64,000 nucleotides of DNA from Chryseobacterium indologenes (GTDB lineage: Bacteria; Bacteroidota; Bacteroidia; Flavobacteriales; Weeksellaceae). The notes under the pieces were generated by a model. It did no database searches. It was given only the letters and a program-made list of their open reading frames with translations, and was not told the DNA's origin. Below, in pieces: positions 1 through 9,546 of this stretch; the first letter of the stretch is position 1; each line of letters begins with the position of its first letter. The position numbers and the translations under genes were made by a program. The DNA lies in the NCBI GenBank assembly GCA_016025055.1, contig CP065590.1, positions 248,001-312,000 on the forward strand. The letters run 5' to 3'.

Positions 1-74
1 CATTTCTATTAAAAAAAACTACCACATTATCATTTTTATAGATTTTTGGAAAGATTATTGCAGCGTTCTACCTT

Positions 75-512
75 ATGAAACAGCAGAACTACAAGAATCA
101 CAGGAAATTTTATCCTCCTCATCATTTTATATACCTTCCTTTATTAATAATACTGGAAATTTTCGGATTATATAAAATATGGAATGATCCTCAGAATCCG
201 CTGATATGGATTCTGTTTTCCGTGGTGATCTTTCTGCTTTTTTATCTAGCGATAATGATCAGGCAGCACTATGCTTTGGGGCTCCAGAACCGTATTGTTG
301 TTCTTGAGTTTCGACAACGTTATTATGAAATTTTCAATCTCAGCTCCGATGAAACCGTTGAGAAATTAAGATTTGACCAGATTGCAGCCCTTCGTTTTGC
401 TTATGATGACGAATTCAAAGAGCTTTTGTACAAGGCTCTTCACGAAAATATTTCGGGAGATGAGATCAAAAGATCCATCAAGAACTGGAGAGCTGACCGA
501 AGCAGAATTTAA
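75..512 (+). CDS. DUF6526 family membrane protein
   Basis: A 145-residue protein. Two hydrophobic segments at about residues 18-33 and 43-61 are followed by a charged helical tail rich in Arg, Glu and Lys. The layout, with an N-terminal basic stretch, a two-helix hairpin and a long cytosolic helix, matches the DUF6526 family of small Bacteroidota membrane proteins as I recall it; the function of that family is unknown. The tail has no catalytic motif I can see. It is followed after 22 bases by a tiny lipoprotein gene and then by topoisomerase IB, all on the same strand, so the three may be cotranscribed. The first Met was used because the N-terminal basic patch reads well from there and nothing upstream in the window offers an alternative. 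Confidence 0.8.
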   Translation: MKQQNYKNHRKFYPPHHFIYLPLLIILEIFGLYKIWNDPQNPLIWILFSVVIFLLFYLAIMIRQHYALGLQNRIVVLEFRQRYYEIFNLSSDETVEKLRFDQIAALRFAYDDEFKELLYKALHENISGDEIKRSIKNWRADRSRI

Positions 513-534
513 TAAACACCAAAAATATTGAACT

Positions 535-702
535 ATGAGAAAATGGAGCTTTTACAGTATAACCATATTAAGTTTGCTGACACTAACAAGTTGTGAAGCA
601 GTAGGAACAATTTTTAAAGCCGGAATGTGGTGGGGAATCCTCTTAGTCTGTGTAATTGTAGTGATTCTTTTACTGATTTTTTCGAAGGGTAAAAACTCTT
701 AA
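535..702 (+). CDS. Tiny lipoprotein / single-pass membrane protein (55 aa)
   Basis: A 55-codon frame too short for most gene finders. It begins with MRKWSF, continues through a hydrophobic stretch to a lipobox (Leu-Thr-Ser-Cys near residue 20), and then has a second, strongly hydrophobic helix (about residues 33-49) ending in Lys-Gly-Lys. Such 50-60 residue proteins are common in flavobacteria and are often automatically called phosphatidate cytidylyltransferase, a label I do not believe: there is no room for that enzyme. It starts 22 bases after the DUF6526 gene and ends 9 bases before topoisomerase IB. Role unknown; probably an inner-membrane or lipid-anchored small protein. Confidence 0.6.
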   Translation: MRKWSFYSITILSLLTLTSCEAVGTIFKAGMWWGILLVCVIVVILLLIFSKGKNS

Positions 703-711
703 CCATGTTTT

Positions 712-1817
712 ATGGAGAAGAACACAGATTTAGAGATCATTTCTCATTTAAAGCCATCAAAGATTGTTAAAATCATGAAGGACCCGGAAGCTTCTGCAAA
801 GGCGGTACATCTTGTATATACCACCGATGCAGAATCCGCCGGAATTACGCGTAAGAAAACCGGAAAAAAATATTCCTATTATAAGGATGGTGAAAAAATC
901 AAAGATAAGGATGAAATTACCAGGATCAATAAACTGGTGATCCCTCCCGCCTGGGAAAACGTGTGGATATGCGCACTGGATAACGGCCATCTTCAGGCCA
1001 CAGGTTTTGACATCAAAAAAGAAAACAGTACCGCTATCATCCATTATGGAGTGCCCTGCGAAACCATACCAAATTTTACAGGATGCTTCAGTTTGGCTAT
1101 GCCTTACCCGAAATGCGACTTCATCTGGAACAGGACCTTGCTATAAGGAGCTTTGAAAAACGGAAGATACTGGCATTGATTGTAAGCCTTATGCAGAGAA
1201 CTAATATACGTATCGGTAATAATGTATATGAAAAGTTATATGGCTCATTCGGACTGACTACTCTAAAGGATAAACATGTACAGGTTAAAGGCCAGAAAAT
1301 TACTTTTTCATTTAAAGGCAAAAAGGGAATCATGCACCATATTGACCTGAGAAGCAAAAGACTGGCAAGACTGGTTCAGAAATGTAAGGATATTCCCGGG
1401 AAAGAACTTTTCCAATATCTTGATGATGAAGGAAACCGACATTCTGTAGATTCGGGAATGGTGAATGAGTATATCAAAGAAATAAGTGGTGAAGATTTTA
1501 CTGCTAAAGATTTCAGAACCTGGTCCGGAACGGTTAGTGCCCTGATTGCTTTTAGAGAAATAGGATATGCAGAAAGCAACACCGAATATAAAAAGAAAGT
1601 TAAGGAAGCTTTGGACATTGTTGCAGAACATTTGGGCAACACTTCCGCAGTATGCAGGAAATATTATGTACATCCACTAGTTATCAATCTTTACGAAAAC
1701 AATACCATCAAAAAATACCTTGATGAATTGGAAATCATTGAAGAGAATGACGGAAAGGCAGACCTTACAAGAGAAGAAAAGCTTGTCCTCAAGATTCTTG
1801 AGAATGAAAAGATGTAA
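712..1817 (+). CDS. DNA topoisomerase IB (poxvirus/bacterial type), frameshifted
   Basis: Relaxes supercoils by nicking one strand through a 3'-phosphotyrosine. The N-terminal part (712 to about 1020) ends its family match at GFDIKK and the C-terminal part resumes with KRKQYRYHPLW in the next frame. The break lies in a run of six A at 1015-1020; seven A would give an uninterrupted 368-residue protein, the usual length. Catalytic features are present in the second part: the Arg of the IRIGN block, the Lys in the SFGLTTLKDKHV block, and the nucleophile Tyr in the KYYVHP motif near the C-terminus. The reading frame upstream and downstream of the break is otherwise clean, so I regard this as a sequencing or very recent frameshift rather than decay. 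Confidence 0.85.
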
Positions 1818-1829
1818 TGTTTGGAAGAG

Positions 1830-1943
1830 GGAAGCTGGAAGTACTACAATACACTATTGTTATGAATGTCGTTTTTAAAAGCCACTTCACTTAAAAGGCT
1901 AACTTTAATATATAGAGTAAAATACTTCCATCTTCCAGCCTTC
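1830..1943. repeat. Intergenic element bounded by GGAAGCTGGAAG inverted ends
   Basis: The spacer between the convergent topoisomerase and AraC genes starts with GGAAGCTGGAAG (1830-1841) and ends with its near inverted copy CTTCCAGCCTTC (1932-1943). A similar pair, GGAAGCCGGAAG and TTTTCCGGCTTCC, bounds the convergent spacer at 53266-53387. I see no gene inside. It could be a dispersed intergenic repeat or a weak foldback that ends transcription from both sides. Confidence 0.4.
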
Positions 1944-1952
1944 AGTTTCAGC

Positions 1953-2840
1953 CTACCCATTAATCCTGTTCTGCAAAAACTGAGTTCTGTACTCTTTCGG
2001 AGTAATTCCTGCAATCTTTTTGAAAAGCTGTGTAAAATGGCTGGCGGTATGAAAATTCAATTCATAAGCTATTTCAGCAATATCTTTGCTGGAATGTAAA
2101 AGTGCTTTACTGTAATTGATATCAATCTCATTGATCCATTGTTTAGGAGATTTTTGAGTCACTCCTTTCACACATTTATTCAAATAACTCTCTGTAACCG
2201 ATAATTTATCAGCATAAAAAGCTACCCTTTTCTCACAGACATGATACTTAAACAGAAGGTCCCTGAACTGCAGAGACAGCTCCATGGGACGTGTAGCCGA
2301 TTTATGATGGGTATCAGAATCCGTGCTCAGCATCTTGATTAAAATCAGGTGAAGCATGGTCACCACTACATCGTTGATATTGAGGTTATTCAACCAGAGT
2401 TCCTGTTCCATAATCGGAAGAAGCTGGGTAATGGTTCCGTAGGTTAAGCTATCCAGATTCAGAAAAGGGGTCATGAAGAAGATACTGCTCTTATGTTTGG
2501 GGAGCTCCTGCTCAGAAAGGATATTATTTTCATAGGCCAGAAAAAATCCTTCAATATCATCGGATAATTCTACCGTGGCGGTTATTGTTCCTTGTTTGAT
2601 GAAGATAACGCCGCCTTTTTCAGCGTGATATTCTTTATTTTCAAGGTACTGTCTGATATGACCGTTGGTCACGAAAATGATAAAATTAAAAGTCGTACGG
2701 TACGGAATCACCGGCATCAGAATTCCCTTAAGATAATTCTCTATGCGATAAAGTTGTATATCCGCATTATTGGCTAATATTTTCTCAGTGATATTGGGGA
2801 GAAAAAGCTTTTTATATTGAAAATTGGATAATACCTCCAT
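1953..2840 (-). CDS. AraC family transcriptional regulator
   Basis: A 295-residue protein with an N-terminal cupin-like sensor half (about 1-185) and a C-terminal AraC DNA-binding domain (about 190-290). The second helix-turn-helix region carries the family pattern: IAYELNF, SHFTQLFKK, GITPKEYR. The spacing between the two HTH units (YADKLSVTESYLNKCVK, then the SSKDIAEIAYE block) is normal. It is convergent with topoisomerase IB and lies downstream of the TonB-dependent receptor on the same strand, 106 bases away, so it could be read from the end of the urease cluster. No ligand can be inferred from sequence. Confidence 0.85.
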   Translation of the reverse strand: MEVLSNFQYKKLFLPNITEKILANNADIQLYRIENYLKGILMPVIPYRTTFNFIIFVTNGHIRQYLENKEYHAEKGGVIFIKQGTITATVELSDDIEGFFLAYENNILSEQELPKHKSSIFFMTPFLNLDSLTYGTITQLLPIMEQELWLNNLNINDVVVTMLHLILIKMLSTDSDTHHKSATRPMELSLQFRDLLFKYHVCEKRVAFYADKLSVTESYLNKCVKGVTQKSPKQWINEIDINYSKALLHSSKDIAEIAYELNFHTASHFTQLFKKIAGITPKEYRTQFLQNRING

Positions 2841-2946
2841 ATCTGATGTAATGATTAATTAAAATTAGACAAAATTTGTAATGTAGAAATCGAAGAATTT
2901 GAAAATTTGAGGATGTGTGAATTTGAAAACCTCAAACCCTCAAACT

Positions 2947-5190
2947 CTAAAACTTATAGTACACTCCTACTCTTACTCCAAACGGGCTTCCCGGAGTATA
3001 GGTAAGATCTGTGATAGGTTCTGCTTCACCTTTTAGCTGGGTTTCTGTCGCAAATTGGGCTTCATTCCACTTTACATTAAAAAGGTTATTCAACTGAATA
3101 TTTGCCCCCCATTTCTGGCGATTGTATGAAAGCATCAGATCGTTCACAAAGTACGCCTTTGTTTTGATGCTGTTGTCTTCCACCGCCGGTCTTGAGCCAA
3201 GATAACGGTACTGAAGTCCCAATGAAAAACCATCAAGAAAATCCCAGTTTACCGATCCTGTACTCGTCACGACCGGAGCCAGCGGAACATAATCCTGTCC
3301 TTTTTCCTCTTCAAGAAACCGGGCATGAGAATAGTTGATATCCGCATTCAGATAAAAATTTTCCAATGGCTGGAAGCGAACTCCCAAATCTGCACCGAAG
3401 CGTCTTGACTTCCCTGAAGGTTCTACTACCGCATCATCACCCACATAAACAAACTCCTGCTGCAGATCCATAAACCATACTGCCGGAGTAATAATCAAGG
3501 ATTTGAAAGGATGCAGTCTTACTCCAAAATCTGCCCCGATTGAGTATGGAAGGGTATTTTCGTTTTTATTCGGAACAACAACTCTCAAGTCGTTGGAATG
3601 GAATCCCATTCCTGTTTTTAAAAACCACATTACATTATCATTCTGGGCGTATGAAAAATTAAGCTTCGGGCTTAATCTTGTAGCTTCTTTTGACTGTCCG
3701 GAAGGTAATTGTTCAGAATCCAGAAGGTTGTGCATATTAAAAATAAAGTGATCTACTCTTAATGCTGGATTAATGGTCCATTTTCCTGTTTTCCAAACCA
3801 GACCTGAGTAAGCATGAAGATTCGTCTCTGTTCCGGTAACATCAGACATTCTGCCTAATAATACATCTCTGTGATAAACGTGATTAAGCTGTAAGGTATT
3901 GATATCATCGTTTCTTAACCCAATTCCTGAAGTCCAGTTTAATGAACTGTTGGCGAGAGAGAACGTTTTGGTATATTTTACTTCGGCTCCGTAGATATTT
4001 CTTCCGTCGGTCTGCTGAATTTCATCCCCATGATCTTTATATTTCAGGTTAAAAGTAAAGTCAGAAAAAAGGTTAAAATTATATTTTGAATAAAAAGCCA
4101 TCGCATCAATCTGCTCAGAAGGAGAGATCACGTGTTTAAAATTCATCTGAATATTTGTTCTTGAAGTTTTTCCGCCCTCGGTAGGATCTATACTTCCCCA
4201 TCTGCCAATGATGCCTTCATCTACAGCGCGCTCCGGAATCTGTCCGGAAGCATTCCATGAAGAGTTGAATGTTGAAAACTGAATATTAAAATAATCATTG
4301 TCCGTCAGCCATTGATTATATTTTCCAAAAATATTGACTCTGTTGAAATTCTGCTTTACATCAAAAGGACCGTCCGTATAATTGTATTCCGCTGCGATAT
4401 AAGCATTTTTCCTTCCAAGATCATCATGAAGAATATTGAACATTCCTAACAGTCTTTTTGAATTAAAAGATCCTCCTTCCAGTTTAATCATACTGTTTTT
4501 AATCCCGTTATATGTTTGGAAATCAACATACCCTGCGGTATTAAAATCACCCCGATCCATATAATATGCTCCTTTTCCGAAATCAATATTATTAACCGTT
4601 TCAGGAATCACAAAGTGAAGATCGGAATAGCCCTGTCCATGAGCATGAGATACAATATTCACCGGCATTCCGTCTACGTTTACGCTTACATCGGTACCAT
4701 GGTCGGCATCAAATCCTCTTAAAAAAAGCTGTTCTGCCTTTCCTCCTCCGGCATGTTGTGCAATAAATAATCCCGGAACTTTTCTCAACAGGTCCTGTGC
4801 TGAATTTACGGGAAATTTATTCAAATCCACTTTTGTGATAGCTGATAAGAACGAGCTGTGATTGATAGCCACTTCAGAAATCTGAAAAGGTTTATGTTGT
4901 AAAAAAATAACTTTATTTTTATCATCATCACTGATTACCCACTTTACCTCATCATATCCCGGGCGGCTGATCACCAGTGTATCCGGAAGAGATTTTACAG
5001 GAATGGCAAATGTACCGTCTGATCCTGTATGCGTGTGATTGTTTCCGTGATCATATTTTACCAATGCATCCGCAATCGGGAATTTATCATCAGCATCTTT
5101 GATTAGCAACTGCTTTTCTACTTCCTGCGCCATCATTTTTCCACTGAATGCCATGATTAGAAATGCCGCTGCTATTGTAGTTATTTTCAT
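2947..5190 (-). CDS. TonB-dependent receptor of the urease cluster (nickel or urea-linked)
   Basis: A 747-residue outer-membrane receptor. Order: signal peptide ending at MAQ (about residues 1-21), a carboxypeptidase-regulatory-like beta-sandwich (about 25-105), a plug domain starting near SSFLSAITKVDLNKFPV and containing LLRKVPGLFIAQHAGGGK, then a 22-strand-type barrel ending in the aromatic residue Phe. The plug text 'LRGFDADHGTDVSVNVDGMPVN' type layout and a His-rich loop (NHTHTG and VSHAHGQGYSD) suggest a metal-related ligand. It is the last gene of the urease transcription unit, after the urea transporter. Known precedent: Helicobacter uses a TonB receptor for nickel supply to urease. 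Nickel uptake is therefore my inference, not something the sequence proves. Confidence 0.85.
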   Translation of the reverse strand: MKITTIAAAFLIMAFSGKMMAQEVEKQLLIKDADDKFPIADALVKYDHGNNHTHTGSDGTFAIPVKSLPDTLVISRPGYDEVKWVISDDDKNKVIFLQHKPFQISEVAINHSSFLSAITKVDLNKFPVNSAQDLLRKVPGLFIAQHAGGGKAEQLFLRGFDADHGTDVSVNVDGMPVNIVSHAHGQGYSDLHFVIPETVNNIDFGKGAYYMDRGDFNTAGYVDFQTYNGIKNSMIKLEGGSFNSKRLLGMFNILHDDLGRKNAYIAAEYNYTDGPFDVKQNFNRVNIFGKYNQWLTDNDYFNIQFSTFNSSWNASGQIPERAVDEGIIGRWGSIDPTEGGKTSRTNIQMNFKHVISPSEQIDAMAFYSKYNFNLFSDFTFNLKYKDHGDEIQQTDGRNIYGAEVKYTKTFSLANSSLNWTSGIGLRNDDINTLQLNHVYHRDVLLGRMSDVTGTETNLHAYSGLVWKTGKWTINPALRVDHFIFNMHNLLDSEQLPSGQSKEATRLSPKLNFSYAQNDNVMWFLKTGMGFHSNDLRVVVPNKNENTLPYSIGADFGVRLHPFKSLIITPAVWFMDLQQEFVYVGDDAVVEPSGKSRRFGADLGVRFQPLENFYLNADINYSHARFLEEEKGQDYVPLAPVVTSTGSVNWDFLDGFSLGLQYRYLGSRPAVEDNSIKTKAYFVNDLMLSYNRQKWGANIQLNNLFNVKWNEAQFATETQLKGEAEPITDLTYTPGSPFGVRVGVYYKF

Positions 5191-5214
5191 TTTTTGTTTT
5201 TAGTTAAATTATAA

Positions 5215-5406
5215 ATTAGAGAAGATAATAGACGAAGATGAAAGACAAGGAATTCAGGATTTGCATTTAACCTTACTTGTCAATATTGAATTTTGTTTTG
5301 CAAATGAATCGTCAATTGCTATTGAAACGGTAACAGTCTCACTATTGAATTTTGAATGATTCTGCCTTTCGCTCTCAGACTCTCAGATCCCCTCACTCTC
5401 AAACCC
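5215..5406. repeat. Degenerate intergenic repeat, copy A
   Basis: The spacer between the TonB receptor and the urea transporter shares three blocks, in the same order, with the next spacer at 6326-6520: ATTAGAGA..GATAAYAGACGAAG..ATGARAGACA, then GTCAAT..AATTTTG..GCAARTGAAT, then a C/T-rich end with CTCTCAAA. It has no open frame of note. A shortened relative of the C/T-rich end (CTCAAACCCTCAAACTCTAAAAC spread over two blocks) closes the spacer at 2841-2946. Confidence 0.5.
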
Positions 5407-5409
5407 AGC

Positions 5410-6297
5410 CTATCCTTTTGCTTTACGAAATACTCTCTGAATCAACAGGGTAATCCATGTTCCGGCTACAAATGGGAATGTAAATACTCCCCCTACTGCA
5501 TCCAGGTAATGATTATCAATCAGGAAATCATCAATAATTATGGTTAAAAGAACAGCGATCAAAACCCATAACCCGTCTGTTTTTTTGATCCCAGAAAATA
5601 CAATGGCTGAAAGAACAGCATTAAAGCCGAATAACCCCATGTGAATCTCTTTTACAGGTTCCCCATTCAATTGTGAAAGTCCTGCTCCAAGAATCGATGC
5701 TGCAAGGCCGTACAAAGCAGCTATCGGCGAGCTGATAAAAACGGCAATGAAGAAAATCATTCCTGAAAGTACACCACCCCTGAATATGACTTCACCAAAA
5801 CCATTGGTACAGGTAAGAAAATCATCATATTTTGTAGAAACTACCTCAGCGTTCAACATCGCAGATGGCGGAATATGGGTAAAGTGGTGCAACGTAAACA
5901 CCAATACCCAGGTAATGATAATAAAAGGAAAAGTGAATACCGGAATTTTCTTTTGGATAAAGAAATGTTGAATAACCGCAGCCAATGCCCCACCCAGTAT
6001 AATAAGAATCCATATCAGCCATGTAGTTTCGAACAGAAAGGCTAGTGCTACTCCTACCAGCGCTGCACTGAAGCCATATAATCCGGCGTCAATTTCTGAT
6101 CTGTTATATTTTAGCTTCATTGCAGTAAAAGTTCCGGCTGCTGTTGAAAGCAACACCGCTACTCCACACTGCCAGCTTCCCATAAAGATTCCTACCAGGA
6201 ACAGCAACCCGGTCCATCTGTTTTCCTGAAGCATGATTTGCCCGATTCCTTTTAAAATATGATCCAGAAAAGGGAATTTTTTGAAAAATTCGTCCAT
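5410..6297 (-). CDS. Urea transporter (UT family)
   Basis: A 295-residue inner-membrane channel protein that lets urea enter down its gradient. The N-terminal family signature is present (GIGQIMLQENRWTGLLFL), as is the paired, internally duplicated design: AGLYGFSAALVGVAL in the first half mirrors MGLFGFNAVLSAIVFSG in the second half. About ten hydrophobic segments fit. It lies between the metal permease and the TonB receptor in the urease cluster, on the same strand as all ure genes, which supports urea as the substrate. Length is normal for bacterial UT proteins. Confidence 0.93.
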   Translation of the reverse strand: MDEFFKKFPFLDHILKGIGQIMLQENRWTGLLFLVGIFMGSWQCGVAVLLSTAAGTFTAMKLKYNRSEIDAGLYGFSAALVGVALAFLFETTWLIWILIILGGALAAVIQHFFIQKKIPVFTFPFIIITWVLVFTLHHFTHIPPSAMLNAEVVSTKYDDFLTCTNGFGEVIFRGGVLSGMIFFIAVFISSPIAALYGLAASILGAGLSQLNGEPVKEIHMGLFGFNAVLSAIVFSGIKKTDGLWVLIAVLLTIIIDDFLIDNHYLDAVGGVFTFPFVAGTWITLLIQRVFRKAKG

Positions 6298-6325
6298 AGT
6301 TTTTTTAATTGTATTAATGATTGTA

Positions 6326-6520
6326 ATTAGAGAGATGAGAGATAACAGACGAAGAGATGAGAGACATTGTAGACTTAAAGGTCAATGATCAATTTTGCTT
6401 CGCAAGTGAATGGTGAAGCAAGAAAAAATCCTCAATCATCAGTGAAAGGATGATAAACCTGAACTTTAAACTTTGAACCTTAAACATTCTCCCTCTCAAA
6501 CGCTTCTGCTCTAAAACCCT
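6326..6520. repeat. Degenerate intergenic repeat, copy B
   Basis: The partner of the 5215-5406 spacer; see the shared blocks listed there. This copy contains ATTAGAGAGATGAGAGATAA at its left end and CCCTCTCAAACGC near its right end. The two copies differ by many small insertions, so they are old relatives, not a recent duplication. No coding frame is visible. Confidence 0.5.
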
Positions 6521-6529
6521 TAAAATCGT

Positions 6530-7231
6530 TTACCAGCCCAGAAAAACCATTCCGATTCCGCAGACTGTTACCACCGCACCGCTTACGACTCCCATATATC
6601 TTTCCAGCTTTTCGGTATTGAATAATGTTGAATAGCCATAGCGTCCCAAAAGAACCATTCCAAGCATCGTCAATACGGTAGTGATGGTAAACGAAGTCAC
6701 CAAAACTGCAATTTCAGACATAGAATGTTTGACCCCGGAATAGAATAATAACGGGATTAAAGGTTCACTGGGTCCCATTACGAAGATCATAAAAAGAACA
6801 AGCGGGGTCACTTTTATTCTTTTTTGAGGCATTACCATTTCACTGTGATTGTGTTCGTACACATAGACCTCATCACCCATGACATCAAAATGTTTGTGAG
6901 GTTTATTCCTGATTGCCTGGATAAGGCCATACACCAGATAAACGCCTCCAAAAATAAGCAGCGCCCATCCTGAAAAATTACCTCTGATATCCTGAAACCA
7001 CGAAATTTTATTCAGCTGCCACCCCAAAAACACCCCGATAAAACCTAAGATCAGAGAGCTGAAAACATGCCCGAAACCACAGACAACGGTTAAGATCGCT
7101 GTTTTCATTCCGCTCCATTTTTTAGATTTTGAAATTACGATGAAAGGCAGGTAATGATCCGGCCCTGAAGCAGTATGTATAAAACTTATTGAAACGGCAC
7201 TCAAAAGAAGCGCCCAAACTGTACTATCCAT
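6530..7231 (-). CDS. UreH/HupE-like metal permease of the urease cluster
   Basis: A 233-residue polytopic membrane protein with about six hydrophobic segments. Segment 1 contains IHTASGPDHYLPF, a His...Asp-His signature resembling the metal-binding helix of NiCoT and UreH nickel permeases (here His-x5-Asp-His instead of His-x4-Asp-His). A cytosolic loop contains KPHKHFDVMGDEVYVYEHNHSE, which is rich in His and acid residues. A second signature, MGPSEPLIPLLFY, lies in the fourth segment. Its position between ureD and the urea transporter supports nickel import for the urease metallocentre. Automated pipelines may call it a sulfite exporter or HupE protein; the fold is the same superfamily. Confidence 0.8.
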   Translation of the reverse strand: MDSTVWALLLSAVSISFIHTASGPDHYLPFIVISKSKKWSGMKTAILTVVCGFGHVFSSLILGFIGVFLGWQLNKISWFQDIRGNFSGWALLIFGGVYLVYGLIQAIRNKPHKHFDVMGDEVYVYEHNHSEMVMPQKRIKVTPLVLFMIFVMGPSEPLIPLLFYSGVKHSMSEIAVLVTSFTITTVLTMLGMVLLGRYGYSTLFNTEKLERYMGVVSGAVVTVCGIGMVFLGW

Positions 7232-7293
7232 TTTTTAATTTATTTTTTCAGTAGCCTTGTAAAGGGTTAAAATCTTGATAAGGCTACTCTGCG

Positions 7294-8072
7294 TTACCAC
7301 AGGATTTCCTGCACATGAAGAAAGAAATTATACATCAATTCTCCTCCATGGCCCAACGCTCTTACGACAAATCCGTTTTCTTCCATCGCAGAAACCCCTA
7401 CTTCCATGTCTGCATGATGATGAGCAGCAGCTTCAACAATTTCTTCAATCAGGCCGTCTTTGTCTACATTCTCTTTTGTGCTGTAGAAAATTAAAGTTCC
7501 CTGATGGGTATATTGCTCAAGATTACCAATGCTGCTGATTGGGATCAGATCCGGCTGAATTACCACATTATCTTTAACTATCAACTTATTTCTGTGGTAG
7601 ATTTCCATAATGTTCTGGAAGCGTTTTAGTTTAAAAACTTCTCCGTAATGCTTTCGTCCGCAGGTAATGATCTCGCTGATAATAATCTGACTGTTTTCCC
7701 CGATATGAATATGGGCTTTACTCTTAAAATTGGAATCTTCATGCGGAACAATAGGGTGCGGAACGTAAGCAAAAGAAGTTTCATCTTCCATAGTGACATT
7801 CAGTTCCTGAAGTGCCTTATCTTTCATATTAAACAGTCTTTGGTAAGACTGCGACTGCAGCTGAAGGGAAGCTCCTTTTTCAATCGTTACATCCAGGTGG
7901 TAATGGTCTCCGTCCAGAATTCCCGGAGAGGAGCTCATCACCATCTGATAAAGCTTTTTGTCACTTTTTCTCTGTCCTACAGAAACTACTCTGAACGGTA
8001 GTGAGACATAAAGATCTTTTACATATGATTCTCCCCCTTGAATCCTGCGATAATGTTTAAACGACTATCCAT
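7294..8072 (-). CDS. ureD: Urease accessory protein UreD (UreH), frameshifted near the N-terminus
   Basis: Scaffold protein that binds apo-urease together with UreF and UreG during nickel insertion. The open frame from 7944 down gives the main body, but the true N-terminus lies upstream: ATG at 8072 sits directly after the ureG stop and reads MDSRLNIIAGFKG before the frame breaks at a run of five C (8033-8037, G on the coding strand). A sixth base joins it to GESYVKDLYVSLPFRVV and gives a 259-residue protein, the normal length. Internal motifs include SPGILDGDHYHLDV and TSQS-like LQLQSQSYQR, typical of UreD. The downstream permease gene starts 63 bases beyond the stop. Confidence 0.88.
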
Positions 8073-8711
8073 TTATCTTACTAAGTTCGGTTCTTCAATT
8101 TCTTCAAGAAGTGCATATTTTTTGATCCATCCGATCACTTTATCCAATCCTTCATCCGTTTTAAGGTTTGTGAATACGAAAGGATTTCCTTTTCTCATTC
8201 TTCTTGCGTCATTTTCCATCACTTCGAGGCTTGCTCCTACGTGTGGCGCAAGGTCAATTTTGTTGATGATCAGTAAATCTGATCTGGTAATACCGGGCCC
8301 TCCTTTTCTGGGAATTTTTTCCCCTTCTGCCACATCAATAATAAAGATGGTAACATCGGCAAGATCCGGGCTGAAAGTAGCTGAAAGGTTATCACCTCCA
8401 CTCTCGATAAGTACCAATTCAATTTCCGGGAAACGGGCTGCCAGCTCGTCTACAGCTTCAAGGTTCATACTTGCATCCTCACGAATAGCCGTATGAGGAC
8501 AACCTCCTGTTTCTACTCCTATAATTCTGTCATGAGGAAGCAGACTGTTTTTAGCCATAAATTCCGCATCTTCTTTTGTATAGATGTCATTCGTGATTAC
8601 TCCAAGATCATATTTCCCGAATAGTTTTCTGCTTAAACGTTCCAATAATGCAGTTTTTCCTGATCCTACAGGACCTGCAACTCCTACTTTTATATATTTT
8701 CTGTTTTCCAT
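8073..8711 (-). CDS. ureG: Urease accessory GTPase UreG
   Basis: GTPase that drives nickel delivery to urease. The 212-residue protein starts at [10 protein letters not shown]; a longer in-frame extension to 8804 exists but is AT-rich and unlike the family, so I use the ATG at 8711. Motifs: P-loop [14 protein letters not shown], the metal-binding CPHTAIRED motif (Cys-Pro-His), [15 protein letters not shown], and the guanine-specificity motif [11 protein letters not shown]. The stop is immediately followed by the ureD start codon, so the two are translationally linked. UreF lies 136 bases upstream on the same strand. Confidence 0.96.
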   Translation of the reverse strand: MENRKYIKVGVAGPVGSGKTALLERLSRKLFGKYDLGVITNDIYTKEDAEFMAKNSLLPHDRIIGVETGGCPHTAIREDASMNLEAVDELAARFPEIELVLIESGGDNLSATFSPDLADVTIFIIDVAEGEKIPRKGGPGITRSDLLIINKIDLAPHVGASLEVMENDARRMRKGNPFVFTNLKTDEGLDKVIGWIKKYALLEEIEEPNLVR

Positions 8712-8847
8712 TTTGTTACATTTTACTTTGTTGTTGTTTAACGCTGAGAGCGTTAAGATTTTTTGATTGATTGTGAATATTTTCCGTTCGCCAGGGCGTT
8801 TCATTCTGCAAGGTTATTCACATTAGCCCCTCCGCCTATTTGTTTTT

Positions 8848-9546
8848 TTAAGACATATAAAGTCTTGAATACAGTCTTTCATGTTGCATACATCTGATAT
8901 CAAAAGCCGTATTACAAAGCCCTACCATATCTCTGTCCAGCTCCATCGTTTCCCAAACTGTTTTTTCCATTACCGGATACAGGGAAAACAGGATGTCCTG
9001 TCCGTCGAGTTGACCCAGAGGCACCAATTTTACGGCATTGGTGATCATTCCGGCTACAGAAGTGTAATAGAACCCCAGAAGTGCTTCGTATAAAGGAATT
9101 TTCATCAGATAAGAATAGACTCCAAAGACGATACAGTAATGAGAATTGGCTTCTTTATTCCGGATTGCCTTTTCAAAAGCCTCCATAAAAGGGAAGTTCT
9201 CCCTTCTTTTAAAGATCTTTATTAATCTGAGACCAAGCTTCTGACTGGCCTGACGGATTTCTTTGGGACATTTGATCGAATTGCATTCATTATCCAGATT
9301 GATCAGTGCCTGCAAATCTCCTTTTTCTGCGGCTTTATACGCCAGTTTTACAAAAGCTCCGTCATTGAATTTAAGATTGTACTGAAGCATGTTCTGCACA
9401 AACTCTTTGGCAGTATCCACATTATGGACGATCCTTTCCTGCACATAGGTTTCAAGCCCGTTGGAATGGGTATAACCACCGATCGGGAGCGTAGGATCCG
9501 CAAGATGAAGCAGTCCTGATAAAAAATTGATATTCATATTATTCAT
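8848..9546 (-). CDS. ureF: Urease accessory protein UreF
   Basis: All-helical partner of UreG and UreD that gates nickel transfer. The 232-residue protein starts with HLADPTLPIGGYTHSNGLE, a clear UreF signature, and ends in the conserved C-terminal tail that contacts UreG and UreD (RCMQHERLYSRLYMS). The start codon overlaps the end of ureE by 8 bases, an indicator of translational coupling. No unusual residue loss noted. Confidence 0.95.
   Translation of the reverse strand: MNNMNINFLSGLLHLADPTLPIGGYTHSNGLETYVQERIVHNVDTAKEFVQNMLQYNLKFNDGAFVKLAYKAAEKGDLQALINLDNECNSIKCPKEIRQASQKLGLRLIKIFKRRENFPFMEAFEKAIRNKEANSHYCIVFGVYSYLMKIPLYEALLGFYYTSVAGMITNAVKLVPLGQLDGQDILFSLYPVMEKTVWETMELDRDMVGLCNTAFDIRCMQHERLYSRLYMS

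Noticed and set aside
1008..1030. Programmed -1 frameshift in topoisomerase IB at AAAAAAG
   Set aside because: The run resembles a slippery site but the zero frame is ATC AAA AAA GAA, so the first tRNA could not re-pair in a tandem slip, and no hairpin stimulator is obvious. Many other genes here show the same run defects, so error is simpler.
1866..2099. 77-codon frame overlapping the AraC gene end
   Set aside because: Mostly antisense to the AraC HTH coding region and covers the intergenic repeat.
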